Source: Haplomitrium mnioides (taxonomy: Eukaryota > Marchantiophyta > Haplomitriopsida > Calobryales). From it: a DNA stretch of 32,162 bases. The position numbers and the translations under genes are program-made. Below, in pieces: positions 18,866 through 30,460 of this stretch. Under the pieces are notes generated by a model. The model had not been told where the DNA came from. It was given only the letters and a program-made list of their open reading frames with translations, and did not search any database. The stretch spans positions 1 through 32,162 of the forward strand of contig JBNGIS010032621.1 of the NCBI GenBank assembly GCA_049999725.1, in the 5' to 3' direction. Within the stretch, counting starts at the first letter, position 1; each line of letters begins with the position of its first letter.

Positions 18866-21082
18866 CAAAGCAAAGCAATCTGTAGCAGAATTTGAAAGAG
18901 GGGAAAGCACCTTAAAGGCATTTGCGAGTCACAGTTGGGATAGTATCAAGCTCAAGGTGTCCAAAGGGATCCAACTAGCCAACTACCACATGGCATCAAT
19001 CGCTTTTAACCATATGCGGTACATGAATAGAACAAGACCCATATCATGTGCATCTATCATTTCTAAGTAAGACAACATAGGAAAACTTTAGAGCAACAAG
19101 GGAAAACTTGGTGTGACTAGCAAGCACGAGAAAATCAATTGAGATGTGGGATGGGATAATGGTATCACCATTTTGTTAATACTTTTTTTCTGCTGAACAT
19201 AGGTTGAGGAATCCGACTCCTTTCTTACTCCACTATTGGGTTATGCGGGTTGTTTACTATTTTGTTAAGCATGATGGTTTGTTAAAGCGTGTGGGGTATA
19301 GGAAGAGGAGCCCAGCTTTGACTCGCGTCTTCTTTTGACTGGTTTGTAGTATAGTGGTGGGTTGTGAGGATTCCTCGGCAATGGTAAAGTAGTGGTGAAT
19401 GTGGGGGTGTTGTGTGAGAAGGAGGAATTGGTCGAATTTTGACTTTTGGATGTCTCAGTAGAATACTACATTCGGCTATGTCCTGAATCCACTAACATTC
19501 CACCTTAGAATTTGATATTAGTATTTGAGAAGCTTTGGCGGATGAAGAGTCGAGAGGATGGGTTGAGGTGAGATGATGATTGCGATAGACAAGCATTGCG
19601 AAGCACTTCGTGATGGTAGCAAATGTACAATCTGGAAAGTAGAGCTCAAAAGATTAGTAAGCTTAAAGGAATTATGGTTGCAAACAATCTACTAATCACC
19701 TCAAATAACAATCCGACCTAGATTTGAATTCACACTGACTTTTATCTATCCTTCGCCCACAAATTAGTCAATACAGATTTCAAGAAAAGGATCCTTCAAC
19801 TCAACTTCAAGATCAATAGCAACGTTCAATTCTTGGTGGGGAATGAGCCAAATATGCATGCGCTAACCCAATACAAGTTTGCAAGTTAAGGTTTGGACCA
19901 TACATGACTACTTTTGCCTTCATCTAATCTACTTATTGAGAAATAATTAGAATGAAACTTCAAGAATGAAATCTTATGCCATGTTGGATCTAACAAGTTA
20001 GGCATATTGGGTGGGCGTGTCTTCTGAATTAGCAATGAAATCTTTCTAGATCCAAGTTTTGTGGATGCTGGTATTAGGTAGAAACTCACTAAGTAAATCG
20101 GATCTTGAATAATTCTAGAGTTTGGGTCTAGGGTTTCGGTTCTATCTAGTAGACGATTAGGATACCTATCAAGAGGTGAATCTTCTTGCAACTTGGGTCA
20201 TATGAGTCATACTATCGGACAAGAATAGAGAATGCTATCATGAGTGAAATCTAAGGTATTTTGAGTCAAGAGATACTCTACTATTGATCAGGTGTCACAC
20301 AATGATTTTGAGAGGGAACCTTTCTAATGTTTATGTTTTGGAAGTGCTTGTTATCGAGTGAGAGGTAGACAAGGATATTGAAATTGAAATCTAGAGGTAC
20401 TATGGATTAGGGAGATTCAGTAGATGTTGTCAGAAAGCAAAGGTCAATCTACCCCATTGAATAATGACGTTGATTAGCTTGATACTACTGGTTGGGATTA
20501 AGAAACTTAAGGGTAAAGGTTTGGGTAGGCCTGTGAGTTCACAACCTGAACTTTGGCTATCAAAATGCAGGTAAGCTCAACTTTGGATCTTGACATCGGT
20601 TTTGACTTGGATTGAGTTTTTATAGTGAGATGGTCGAGTGGCAGTTCTGGTTCATCTTTGAACGCCTAGTACAAAGTCAGGGTGGCACTGCCCAAGGAGA
20701 GAGGAATTGGCTTAGATACTATTGAAGGCTAAGTGTCAAGTATGACGTGAGAGGTATGGATTGTCTCGACGTGACGGTCTGGATAGTTAGGAAATAGTTA
20801 GACATAACATATACAAACAATCATACAAGGGGACACAAGAACATTGACATAACATTTACTAACCGGATGTTTCTCAAGAGCTTGCATTTGGGTAGTCTTT
20901 AACCTTTGGGATGAAATTCCAACAGCGTAGACCCTCCGTGAAGTATGTACAGGAGGTCGCATTGACACCAGTAACCAACTCACCCATTTCTCGGATTCTA
21001 CCTTTCGTTCAATCATCGTCGCCTTGAACACTTTTGTTTGTTTTTGTTTTTTATATACTCTAGCAATCATCATAGCCACTGA
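18866..21082. other. Intergenic, no gene recognised
   Basis: The first bases (CAAAGCAAAGCAA) continue the short-repeat rhythm seen at 2715-2725, so this is the right side of the original insertion site. The rest has only short open stretches on both strands (for example minus 19886-20191 and minus 20798-21097) with no motif I recognise and no matching second copy before 21083. Confidence 0.4.
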
Positions 21083-21366
21083 GCAGTTGTTGTGCATATT
21101 ATACTCATGTTGTCATCTTTGGCACTCAACCCAAAACAACCACACATTGTGAGGAGGATAACACTACTCTTCTTCCTCCCTGAAGTCACCTTAGAATATC
21201 TATTGAATACTTGACTACAGAGCACATTCGGAAGGAGCCTTCTACTCTTGTTTTTTCTTCAAGACCCCAGAACCAGAATTGCACCATTCTTTGAGCGCTT
21301 GAGAAATTGTTGCTCTACCAACATTTAGAAAAATTAATGTCCTCACAACATTTGCTTCAACCACAT
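21083..21366. repeat. Copy 1 of a dispersed repeat also at 31898-32162
   Basis: From CAGTTGTTGTGCATATTATACTC to TTTGCTTC this matches the right edge of the window in the same orientation, with scattered substitutions and a gap of about 10-15 bases near 21225. The match ends at the left near 21083 and runs off the window edge on the other copy, so the true repeat is longer. Confidence 0.85.
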
Positions 21367-21586
21367 CCTCTTCGAGCAACATCCTCTAGAGTAGAGTGAA
21401 ATTCTTTCGACTAATTTGTCATTGAATTGCATTGTATTTTTCTTCATCAATCATCCATCTTCCGTCAATTTGAGGTACCTACCAAATTTTTTTCCCTAGT
21501 GACATGTACCAACCCTTGACCGATTCCTGACTGTTAATATCACTAGCTACGAATTCACCACTTGGGCTCTTCCTAAGGTTACTCAT
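21242..21586 (-). pseudogene. Unidentified broken reading frame (114 codons)
   Basis: From ATG at 21584-21586 one minus-strand frame runs to TAG 21242-21244 with three internal stops (TAG 21479-21481, TGA 21419-21421, TAG 21386-21388) and no frameshift. The best preserved part is the C-terminus (VVEANVVRTLIFLNVGRA then ISQALKEWCNSGSGVLKKKQE). It is repeated with the same stop in the copy at 32046-32162, there without internal stops for 38 codons. I do not recognise the family. It could be a gene fragment or part of an uncharacterised transposon; its presence in two copies favours a mobile or duplicated origin. Confidence 0.45.
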
Positions 21587-22574
21587 TCTTATCTTATTAA
21601 TTGTGAACACATAAACAATCTACAAATAGGCCCTACAATAAAGAAACACTAAAACCCTTCCCACAACCCTTGAGTATACTCACTACTCACGAGGTTTGAT
21701 CATTCAATTCTTCTGAAGGTCTTGATGATTAGCTGGTCTCTGGATCTAACTTGAGTCATACTTGCCTATACTTGAATTTTGAACACTAAATTCTATTCTA
21801 AAGCATGATTCCTACTATATCAAAATTTAGTATTGAAGAATTTCTTACTAACCTACTGTTGTTATTGAAGTCATTGCAAAGCCAATAACAAGTCAATGTA
21901 GATCCAATTGAGTTGCTGATACGTTGATGCACATCTAATCGAACTTCATTTCCATGAATTTTGTGCTCTTCAAATTGGACAATTTTTGCCAATCTTCTGT
22001 CGTAGCAACGCTACACGTATTTTGATTTCAATTTCCAAGAAATTTCAAAATCCAAGAAATCTTATTTTGGAATTTTTTGATTTCTGTTTTAGATTTAAAA
22101 GAATATGAGGATTTGTGGTTTGATCTATGTTAATTTGACAATTTTTATTTCAAATTTAGAAAATAAATGAGAGTGGTTGATTGCTTACAAAGTTTTCTAT
22201 TGGTAAGTTATTACTTTAACTGTTTTTGATTGCTATAGTTTAGAATTTGAGTTGTTTGTAAAATTAATATAATTTTTAAATAAATCTTCTTTGTTGCTAT
22301 GTGAAAGTGAATGTATAATCTCTGCAATGTTGTGATTGAGATCTTTCAAGTCAATGCAGATCTCATCTATATAAAGTTTTATAGTTTTCTTGAATATTCA
22401 GTTTAGTAAACCATAAATATATTTTAGAAATTTATATATTTAGAATTTGTCTCTTTAAATATATTAGTTCAAATTTTCAATAGGTTAATATTATAAAATC
22501 TTGTTGTTGTATGCAACAATTCTTAAAATGTCACCAACTAATCACATTCAAAACAATCTTTGCAAAATTTCTCT

Positions 22575-22577
<3 letters not shown>
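21587..22577. other. AT-rich intergenic, no gene recognised
   Basis: Strongly AT-rich, particularly from 22020 on. A 64-codon minus-strand open stretch (21798-21992) has no motif I can name. No RNA gene was recognised. Confidence 0.4.

Positions 22578-22611
<34 letters not shown>
22578..22611. repeat. (TA)17 microsatellite
   Basis: An uninterrupted TA dinucleotide run, ending five bases before the outer edge of the copia 3' LTR. Retroelements often land near such tracts, and the run may also have grown later. Confidence 0.95.
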
Positions 22612-22613
<2 letters not shown>

Positions 22614-22616
22614 TAT

Positions 22617-22908
22617 TGTAATGTGATGTGCAATAAACATACAACTTTGGCCATTATCTCATGCAAATATATGAAGGTATGAATCTTCTATTCTTCTTCT
22701 CTTCTCAATCTCAAGTCTCAATCCTCTTCTCAATCTTAATAATAATAATAATCATGATACAAAATGATAATCCAAATATGATTGTAGTTATCTTAATCCT
22801 AGGATAGGCTTAACCTAACATGGTTGCTAATTATAGATTAGTAATCTAATCCTAGGTTAAGTATCCTCCTCTTATCCTACTAAGTATGTTACTAAACGTA
22901 CTCTAACA
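22617..22908 (-). repeat. 3' LTR of the copia element (292 bp)
   Basis: On the minus strand it starts TGTTAGAGTACG at 22908, right after the polypurine tract, and ends ...CATTACA at 22617. Its 3' part (22617-22725) matches 30701-30807. It includes a short TAA-type trinucleotide run (about 22737-22752 on the plus strand). Confidence 0.85.
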
Positions 22909-22919
22909 CTCCCCCTTGG
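22909..22919 (-). other. Polypurine tract of the copia element
   Basis: The minus strand reads CCAAGGGGGAG directly before TGTTAG at 22908, a typical copia plus-strand primer site. Confidence 0.85.
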
Positions 22920-23311
22920 TTATAACATGGGAATGTTGTAAACAACCGTAACATAAAACATCGTACAATGAAGATAAGAGGAAATAGCTCCAACTCTCCC
23001 AATATAATCCATATAAATCAATAATAATGTTGCCTCATTAAAACCCTCTCATACTCCTTCAAGGAAAAGAGTACAACCATCATGATCAATGGATAAAAAT
23101 ATCTGAAAAATAATAAAATAGACCAATATAAAAGATAAAGGATATGGCTATAGGCCAAGAAAATTCCATAAGAGCATAATATGAGGAGACAATATAAAGA
23201 TGATCATATGGAAAATATAAGAATACACCACCGGTATAGAAGATATAATCGTTGAATCAATATAAAAGATAAAATAATTGAAGATAGAGATATATATCAC
23301 AATAAACTAGA
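22920..23311 (-). other. Copia 3' untranslated stretch
   Basis: AT-rich sequence between the pol stop (23312-23314) and the polypurine tract. No coding motif is visible. Confidence 0.6.
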
Positions 23312-23878
23312 TCATCGGCGAAGTCCAATAAGATTGCAATATTGTCGATGCAGCACTGGAGGTAAAGCCTTGGTAAAAAGATTAGTAATATTGTCTTTCT
23401 CGACAATCAACTGCACAGATATCGTGTCGTCTTGTTGTTCATGCGTAAAGAAGAATTTTGGTGCAATATGTTTGATACGATCTCCTCAAATAAAGCCCTA
23501 TGAGATTTGCTGCACACAAGCCAAATTATCCTCATAGAGGACAGTGGGGTCAGATAGACAAGGAAGACTACAAGACACATAAATATGATCCATCATCCTA
23601 CATAAATAAATGCATTCCCGACTCGCTTCATACAGAGCAATAATCTTTGCATGGTTGGAAGATGTGTAGGTCAAAGTTTGCTTAGTACTCTTCTATGATA
23701 TGGTTGTAGAGCCATATAGGAATACATACCCGGTTTGGGATTTAACATCGTCAAGATCTGAAAGGTATTCTGCATCTGCATAACCGGTTAGGATTTGATC
23801 AGTATGTTTGGGGAAATATAGTCCCATGTCAATGGTTCCTTGTAAGTATTTGAAAACTCTCTCTTGATGCCATTCCAA
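23312..23878 (-). pseudogene. pol: Copia RNase H domain
   Basis: Degrades the RNA strand of the RNA-DNA hybrid during reverse transcription. Readable pieces: GYADAEYLSDLDDVKSQTGY (the copia RNase H D-A-D/S-W-A pattern, here altered to ADAEYLSD), VLYEDNLACV (the usual DN motif), and the C-terminal TKALPPVLHRQYCNLIGLRR ending in TGA at 23312-23314. It is in a different frame from the reverse transcriptase upstream, and stops interrupt it near 23690 and 23490. The pieces lie in correct order, so the decay is by point changes and small indels. Confidence 0.8.
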
Positions 23879-25065
23879 TGCCGAATGGTAGGTTGTGAAC
23901 TATGCCTGGCTAGCAAGTTCACGGCAAAGGAAATATCAAGACGAGTTTGATTTTCCAAATATATAAGAGCTCCTACAGCGGAGAGATATGGGATCTCAGA
24001 TCCGAGGATAGGCTCTATGTCATTCCATTTATGGAATGAATCTTTATCTCTATCTAGTAATCTAATCTCCATAAGAGATGTGACTAGATGAGATTTATCC
24101 ATATTAAATTGTTTTAGGACTTTTTCCATAAAAGTACTTTGATGGACTAAAATTCCATCGTCAAGGTACTCAAACTGAAGTCCCAAGCAATAGGCTGTCT
24201 TACTAATATCTCTCATATCAAAAATCCTCTTGAGTATAGAAATAGTCTACTCAAAGAGGGATTGGTGTCCAAATAAGTTTATATCATCAATATAAAGTAT
24301 GACAACAATAAATTGTTTGTTGACATTCTTGATGAATAAACTAGGTGCAATGTCATCATAGTGGAAACCCATAGCTATCATTTCCTCTTTAAATCTGTGA
24401 TACCAAATACGACCGCTTTGCTTAAGTCCATAAATAGATCCCATGATTTGGACAACATATCCATCCTTGGCGAGAGGCATGGATTGATGTATAGGAGGGA
24501 CAATAGGTCCAATCTACCTAGTCTGCATTTCATGGACTAAAGGTCCAAGCCTAGTACTCCCCCTCTTGAGTTGTAAGTTGGTCATATGTAAAGAGATAGA
24601 TGGTTCGCGTAAAGGTTTCCTCTTAGAGACATTCTCCCCCTGAATATGATAGATATTCCTAGCAATAAGCTCTGAGGGAGCTTTCATATAGATTTGGGTA
24701 TCAAGAAGCTCATACAGTTATGCTGTCACCACATCTAACTGATGTGCCATGAGCTCATGTCCTAGGGAAAAGCCAACTAGAAACCGGTATGTGATAGCAT
24801 CCATGACTGGGGCATATGTGAGATCATAGTCTCTCCCAGGAATCTGTGTATAGCCCTTGGCTACAAGGCGTGCCTTACATTTGACAACTTCGCCTTTCTC
24901 ATTTCGCTTCTTCACGAAAATCCACCTATATCCAATTAAATTGGCGTCAGAGGGTACGGGGACTAAAGGTCCAAATACCTTCCTATGTATCATGGAATCC
25001 AATTTGGAATTCATCGCCTTTTCCCATTCAATCCAATCAGGGCTGTCTATAGCTTCTTTGACAGA
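23879..25065 (-). pseudogene. pol: Copia reverse transcriptase (RVT_2)
   Basis: Copies element RNA into DNA in cytoplasmic particles. The domain starts about DWIEWEKAMNSKLDSM, goes through YRWIFVKKRNEKGEVVKCKARLVAKGY, YAPVMDAITYRFL and SIYGLKQSGRIWYHRF, then the catalytic YIDD box at 24283-24294 (ILYIDDINLFG), with a thumb-like region ending about FMEKVLKQFNM and YLSAVGALIYLENQTRLDISFAV. These are the standard landmarks of the copia RVT_2 family. Stops separate 24718 from 24480 and 24247 from 24216, so no full protein can be made. YxDD is intact despite the decay. Confidence 0.88.
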
Positions 25066-25789
25066 CCTTGGATTAGGATGTATATAAGATATAGTTTGTG
25101 AAATCATGAAGGCAAAATGGTCATCCATACTCACACTTTCTCTTTGCCATAAAATCCTAGTATCTATATAGTGGATTGAGATCTCTTTACTATCTGGGAT
25201 TTCCAAAAGAGATATAGTAGGCTGAGATGGTGGTGTAGTGGATGATGATGGCAATAGAGGACCATCAACAGAGAAAGTAGTCCTCTTTGTCATACTACGT
25301 TGCCTTAGCTGAGAGTCTTTGGAGCCTAAAGGGCGTCCTCTCTTTTGCCTTGGTAATTGATAACTCGATGTTGTAGTAATGTCCTGAATCCTTGCAAGTA
25401 CATTTACAGCAGGAATGTGTGATCGTATTACCTTTGCAATCTCATTAAATGAGTCAAGCAACTGTTCAACAGTCTTAGTCAAGTGAAGAAGTCACCTAAC
25501 TTTGTCCTCACCCTGCCTTGTCCTTTGATCCATCCATAAAGTGGATACTTTCTCCCATTCCAATATTTTTTGGTATTGAAGAAATTTTATTTTCAAATAA
25601 GGATGGGAATATATCCTCATAGAAGTGGTAATTGACGAATCTGGCTTGAAATACATCCGTTGTGGATGGTTCCAGATATCATATAATCGATGGGGATTCA
25701 TAGCCCACATATATGCCCTTCTGTCTTTGAGGTCTTATCTTAGTCTTTTTCGGTCCCAAAATTGGAACAAGGACTTTACAACCAAAAAT
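25066..25789 (-). pseudogene. pol: Copia integrase C-terminal region and linker
   Basis: Between the integrase core and the reverse transcriptase. The first part, with VLVPILGPKKTKIRPQ and a GYVGY-like segment in broken frames, fits the copia integrase C-terminal (GKGY-type) region. A Ser/Thr/Pro-rich linker with a basic RQKRGRPLGSKDSQ stretch follows (about 25300-25370), as expected before RVT_2. A frame change lies near 25710-25790. Confidence 0.7.
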
Positions 25790-26515
25790 TCATAGATGAG
25801 AGAGATTGGGAATAGCCTTATAGGTGAGTTGGTGAGGCAATAAAGCATTAAAAGTTGATGGCCTGTACTTCAATAAAGAAGCAACATGAAGAACAGTGTG
25901 GCCCCATGCAGAAACCGGTAATCTAGTCTGCATTAACACAGGCCTAGCTATCATCTGTATGCTTTGTATTACTCTTTCAGCTATGCCATTTTGAAAATGG
26001 ATGTGAGCCACAAAGTATTGGGTATCAATACCCATAGTCATACCAAAATCGTCAAAAGTCTTAGACGTAAACTCCCTCATATTATCAACCCTTAGGACTC
26101 TTACTGGATTTTCTAGAAATTGAGCTTTCAATTTCAGAATATGAGCCAGTATCTTAGGGAAGACCAAGTTTTGGGTTGAGAGTAATGAAACTTGAGACCA
26201 TTTTGATGACGCATAGATTATCACCACGAAGTACCTAAAGGGTCTACTTGGTGGGTCAATAGGGCCACACACATCTGCGTGTAAATGCTCAAGGAACTTA
26301 GGAATATCCATCATAGTCTTAGATATCGCTAGTCGTAGGACGAGCTTGTCTTGAGAGCACTGAATGCATTGCGTATTGAGCATATAAGGTCTAACGTTAG
26401 GAGGAATAGATCGTGACACTTTCAGAATATTCTGAAACATGCTTGTGTCGGGATGCCCTAAGTGTTTATGCCATAGTATGCTTTGGTCAATATGCTTTGC
26501 ATCAACAAGGAAGCT
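25790..26515 (-). pseudogene. pol: Copia integrase with D,D-35-E core
   Basis: Joins the element's DNA to the host chromosome. A zinc-binding H-H-C-C precedes the core (HKHLGHPDTS then CIQC). Catalytic residues are visible: D in HADVCGPI (residue 56 from 26440), D in LRVDNMREF (119) and E in NGIAERVIQ (155), giving exactly 35 residues between the last two. The following ARPVLMQTRLPVSAWGHTVLH is typical of copia. The stop at 26516-26518 separates the first residues from the protease frame, although the frame is the same. Confidence 0.88.
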
Positions 26516-26929
26516 CTAAATTTGCGTTACATAGAACCCTAAGGGATACGCAAAAAGTGTTTCCTTTATTTCAGATCCATCAGGAGTGTTATGTAATATA
26601 TGAATTACTTCATGATCTTTACATGTTCTTGTATGCAAATGGAATCTATCGTCTCTAATATCTTTGAAACTTATAAGATTCTTGGTAGCACTAGGCGCAT
26701 ATATGGCAGATCTGATATTAAGTCTGGTTCCTCTTAGTAATGTGATAATGGTTGTTCCGTGCCCCTCTTCAATCTGATTACTTCCTATAATTGTCGTCAG
26801 CTTTCGACTTGAGGGAGTAATGTATGTAAAGAAGGACTTGCACTTCAATATAGTGTGAGTGCTGCCACTATCTATAATACAGGTATTAAGATCATCCAAA
26901 GAAGGAATTGCAGGTTTAATCTGTAACAT
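26516..26929 (-). pseudogene. pro: Copia aspartic protease
   Basis: Processes the gag-pol polyprotein. The active site reads CIIDSGSTHTIL (D-S-G-[AS]-[TS]), about 20 residues in. The downstream pattern IGSNQIEEGHGTTII, then SAIYAPSATKNLISF, fits the flap and the NL(I/L)S segment of copia proteases. It is in frame with the zinc-knuckle stretch upstream (27041-27268), with a stop between. Confidence 0.82.
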
Positions 26930-27040
26930 GTGATTCTCTGGAACAGCCAGATCATCATCTTCTAGAATATAGTCATTTAAAGTTTCTTGTTGTTCAAGGT
27001 ATACACCATGATTCTCTTGATTATGTTGTTTGTTCTAGTC

Positions 27041-27400
27041 TTAGGCATACAATGCCACCAAATGTGCAGGGATTCTACACATTTTCTGAAGATGACCTAG
27101 TGTACCACATCTGGTACATCTAACTGAGCTTCTAGTGTTGCTGGATGAGGGCATATTTCTGCCTCTAATTTGAGGTCTTACACCTCTCTTTCCCCTTAAG
27201 ATAAAGTTGCCAGCAAATCCCTCGCCTCTGCCCCTCCCCCTAAATTGTTTATTATTAGCACCAGTCATAGGGGCTTTTCCCCTATTTGAGGTCTGCCAAT
27301 TAGAACCAAATCTGGCTCTTTGTCTTGGCTGTCCTCTTATAGTTACTGGTCTGTTATAATGAATTTCAGGTGGTTGTCCTGATGCTTTTCTGCAAGTAGG
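27041..27400 (-). pseudogene. gag: Copia gag nucleocapsid with one CCHC knuckle
   Basis: An Arg/Gly-rich stretch (RGRGRGEGFAGN) then CTRCGTLGHLQKMC, a CX2CX4HX4C zinc knuckle that binds element RNA. It lies in frame 1 base off the capsid frame, so a frameshift near 27400 separates it from 27448-27906. Confidence 0.82.
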
Positions 27401-27447
27401 AGATATGCTATTAATTTAGAATATCGTTTGACATTCATATTCCTGTA

Positions 27448-27906
27448 CTATGCAGACAGGATCATGTTGGATGGATGAAAAGTAGATAGAGTCTTTTCAA
27501 TTTGCTCCTCATTTGTCATTGGATGACCACATAAAGTAAGTTGACTAGTGATTCTGAAAAGTTCACTATTGTACTTGGATATAAAAGTGAAATCCTGAAC
27601 TCTCATGTTAACCCAATCATGTCTAGCTTTAGGTAGATGGATGGTATTAGTGTGGTCAAACCTCTCTTTCAGACTGTCCCATAAGATTATAGGATTAGCC
27701 TCATTCATGTACTGCAATTTTAGAGGGTCAGACAGATGGTGTCTCAAGAACACCAGAGCTTGAGCCTTCTGCTGATCATTCACATCCTCATCAGTGAGGA
27801 TGGTTGCCTCCAATCCCTTGAAAACCATGTGTGCTACAACATCTAGTGACCAGGAGAGATAATTCTCCCCCTCAATGATCTGACTCTTGAAGTTTAGCTT
27901 TTCCAT
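27448..27906 (-). pseudogene. gag: Copia gag capsid domain (UBN2-like)
   Basis: From ATG 27904-27906, beginning MEKLNFKSQIIEGENYLSWS, the classic N-terminus of copia gag (L-x-G-x-NY-x-x-W). It includes ALVFLRHHLSDPLKLQYM, LWDSLKERFDH and VNMRVQDFTFISKYNSELFRI, in the order expected for this domain, which forms the particle shell. An in-frame open stretch extends upstream to 27969, but the ATG at 27906 is the likely start. It stops at 27448-27450, before the knuckle. Confidence 0.85.
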
Positions 27907-27969
27907 CCTACAGACTGAAGGTCTAAACTGAAATGAAGAAAATGAAAGCTTAAAAGATTCTGCATACAC

Positions 27970-28400
27970 AAGAACTAACAGAGTTTTGTTCTATAATAAC
28001 AGAATGCTTTTAGTTTTTTTTTTTTTTAGTTATTTGAAAGTTACAATTCTATAACAAAAGGCTATAATAGAGTTATTATGAGAATGGCTTCCCTCTTCTT
28101 CTTGCAATAGGCAAGGGGTTGTCTCTGTATATCTCAAACTAAGTGTTGGTGCAGATTCTTGTTGAAGTCTAGATGTCACTCACAAAGTTTGATGAAAAGA
28201 ACTGACTCCTCCAAGCAGCAGCAAGCTGTTAAAGTTTGATAGAAATTCCAAAATATACAACCAGTTTCTGAAAAACTCAACCAGAGTATTTGAAGTTGTA
28301 GATCTGACAAAAAATGGATATTGATAGTTGATGTGGTCCAATATATAGTTCCAAACCCTTTGGATTAGTTGTGGCCTCTAGCTAACTTAATTATGATGAA
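27970..28400 (-). other. Copia leader, proximal part, with a poly(A) run
   Basis: Between gag and the distal leader. On the minus strand a run of 14 A (28014-28027) ends a stretch that could be the tail of a retroposed insertion reading toward gag. TATATATTGG near 28347 on the minus strand looks like a TATA box, which fits either a buried promoter or chance in AT-rich DNA. No coding motif was found. Confidence 0.35.
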
Positions 28401-29125
28401 ATCTATGAGCCAACCGATCAGTTTGGACTGTTACACCACTTACAGAATCAGTAAAGTGGATTTTGTATTCTGAAGATATGAATAACCTATTTTTTGTTTG
28501 TTTGATGAACAATGAGTAGAATATAGGTAATATTAGATATTAGTCTATCAATTTTGTGTCCAATTCTTAGATTCTATTTACTGTATTGATGCCAATATCA
28601 GACTTTAAAATTTTGTGAAAACAGAGCAACAGTTTACTTGAATTAATAGTAAAGGTGTATAGACCTGTTTTGAAAAGTCAGAGAGTGTAATATGACTCCA
28701 ATCAGACAGGTAAAGAATGTCAAGGACCCAGAAATGGTCAATTGAAAGATTCAAAATGAATGTGCATGTCAGTTTGAAGTTTAGCTAATCTAAATGTCAA
28801 TTTTACAAGTTAGATGCTTGAATTTGGATCCCAGAATATAGTTTTGTATCTTTCTCACTCCAAATATGCTTCACATATGAAAATCCAAGTTGTTGAACAC
28901 TTAATTTCATAACATAAGTGTTATCTTGTGTTGCTTCAAAAGACTAGAAATTCAAGGAGCCACAGTGATCTCAATTCTCCACCAAAGTTCACAAATAAAT
29001 GCTCAAATTGTTCACGAGGATCAGGCGATCCTTTCTGTGCAATAAATTTTGAAAAACAGATCGATTTGGCCGCTTAAAGATCGACTTGTAGAATCAAAAC
29101 TCTCCCCCTTCATGAACAGTTAGGT
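28401..29125. other. AT-rich part of the copia leader, no gene seen
   Basis: No open frame of interest and no repeat recognised on either strand. It lies inside the copia boundaries but is unlikely to be original leader given its length. Confidence 0.35.
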
Positions 29126-30460
29126 TTGGTAAATAGTTTAGGTTCGAGGAGTTAGCGGTGCTTCGGAAGTCCCTTTATGTAGGCTTGGCGAACTTAGTAG
29201 TTTCGGAATTAAATTTGGTTGGTTCGGCAAATTACAGACTCGGAAACAAATCTCAAGGTTCGAATGCTTGGATTGTTACCAGACCAGGCATCGCTTCACC
29301 AGCGGCTGCTAAAATATCCCATAAGCAAAACGAGAAACCTGAGCACATGTATAAAAAGCTCTCCCTCGGTAAACGTTCAACGGTAACTTATAAGAGACCC
29401 CCTAACTCCCTGCATTTGGAAGTGGGGTTTGGCTCCAACCTCTCCAAATGTGACACATGGCGGGTTTTGATAAGTTAGAAAAATAAATAAGGGGTGGCTT
29501 CCTCTCCGAGCTAGAATAGTTTTATATTTTTCTTCCAAATGCCGAAATTGCAATAAAGAGCCGCTTCAGTCTTCTTCTAGTCCTTTTGAACTTTCCCGTG
29601 TTACCGAAAGAGGCCTTCAAACTTTCAATAAAATATAATAAATTGTTGAAATATAAATAAATCGCTATTTCATCCTTCAATAAGCTCTTTGAGGTTTGAA
29701 TAAAATATTATAAATCTTTCAAAATGGTGATAAAGCATTGATCGGATAATTGAAAAAGAGCTTTGAACTTAAAAATTTACCGAATGGTTTGGATTCGAAC
29801 TTTCGCTGAAAAGGTGATATTACATAGCTTCGAGAAGCCTTCTTCAAACTTTTCAAATTTCTTCTTTATACCCTTTCAAACTTTCGAAAGATGATGTCGA
29901 AACAGCAATGTCTCGTCATTTCACCACCAAATGTCCATCTTCGCCCATCGAACTTTCAAAGATGTCAAAGTTCAAACTTTTTGCACCTTCAAACTTTCCA
30001 CTTTCAACAAAGTTGAAATGATGATATCTTATTGCTTCACCTCGCTCAAGATCCTTTGAAGAAAGATCATTCAGCTCCAAAATGGTGACATATCAATGTT
30101 TCGCCATTTATGCCTTTCGCGACTGCAAACTTCTCAAGATTTCAAACGTTTGAAATCTAAGATTTTCTTCCTTGTCTCTTGATGAAATTGAATGATTCGA
30201 ATCGCTGTGTGCTCAGAATCGCATTGCGCACAACCTTCAGTTCAATTCAAGCCAAAATGTGTTGAGAATGATGAAGAATCTTGAAAAATCAGAAAAAATG
30301 CAATCTCGTTGAGGTCTCCTTTGTTTCTTGATGAAAACATATGATTCCTATTGGCAGAGGGTCGCTTCCACTAGGCGACCTCGATTCCTCCCCCAAGCGA
30401 CCTCAATTGTCACTGGATTCTCCAAAGTTTTCAAATTCTCTTCGGCTTTTCAAGAAATCC
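29126..30460. repeat. Motif-rich block inside the copia leader, possible foreign LTR
   Basis: Diverged short motifs recur: TCGAACTTTC or CAAACTTTC (many times between 29600 and 30010), AAAATGGTGATA/ACAT followed by CAATGTTTCGCCATTT-like sequence, and TTCGAGAAGCC. Similar words (CATCGAACTTTCG, GCGAAATGATGAT) occur in the gypsy LTRs, so it may be part of an LTR of a distant relative. A 106-codon plus-strand open stretch at 29158-29478 shows no known motif. AATAAATAAGG near 29485 resembles a TATA region. Confidence 0.35.

Noticed and set aside
19886-20191. 101-codon minus-strand open stretch
   Set aside because: No motif, no second copy, and unremarkable length for this composition.
24718-25482. 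Longest copia frame considered as an intact gene
   Set aside because: It is only the linker and first part of reverse transcriptase, bounded by stops within a decayed pol.
29158-29478. 106-codon plus-strand open stretch in the copia leader
   Set aside because: No recognisable domain. The surrounding block is motif-rich and non-coding in appearance, so it is kept only as a note.
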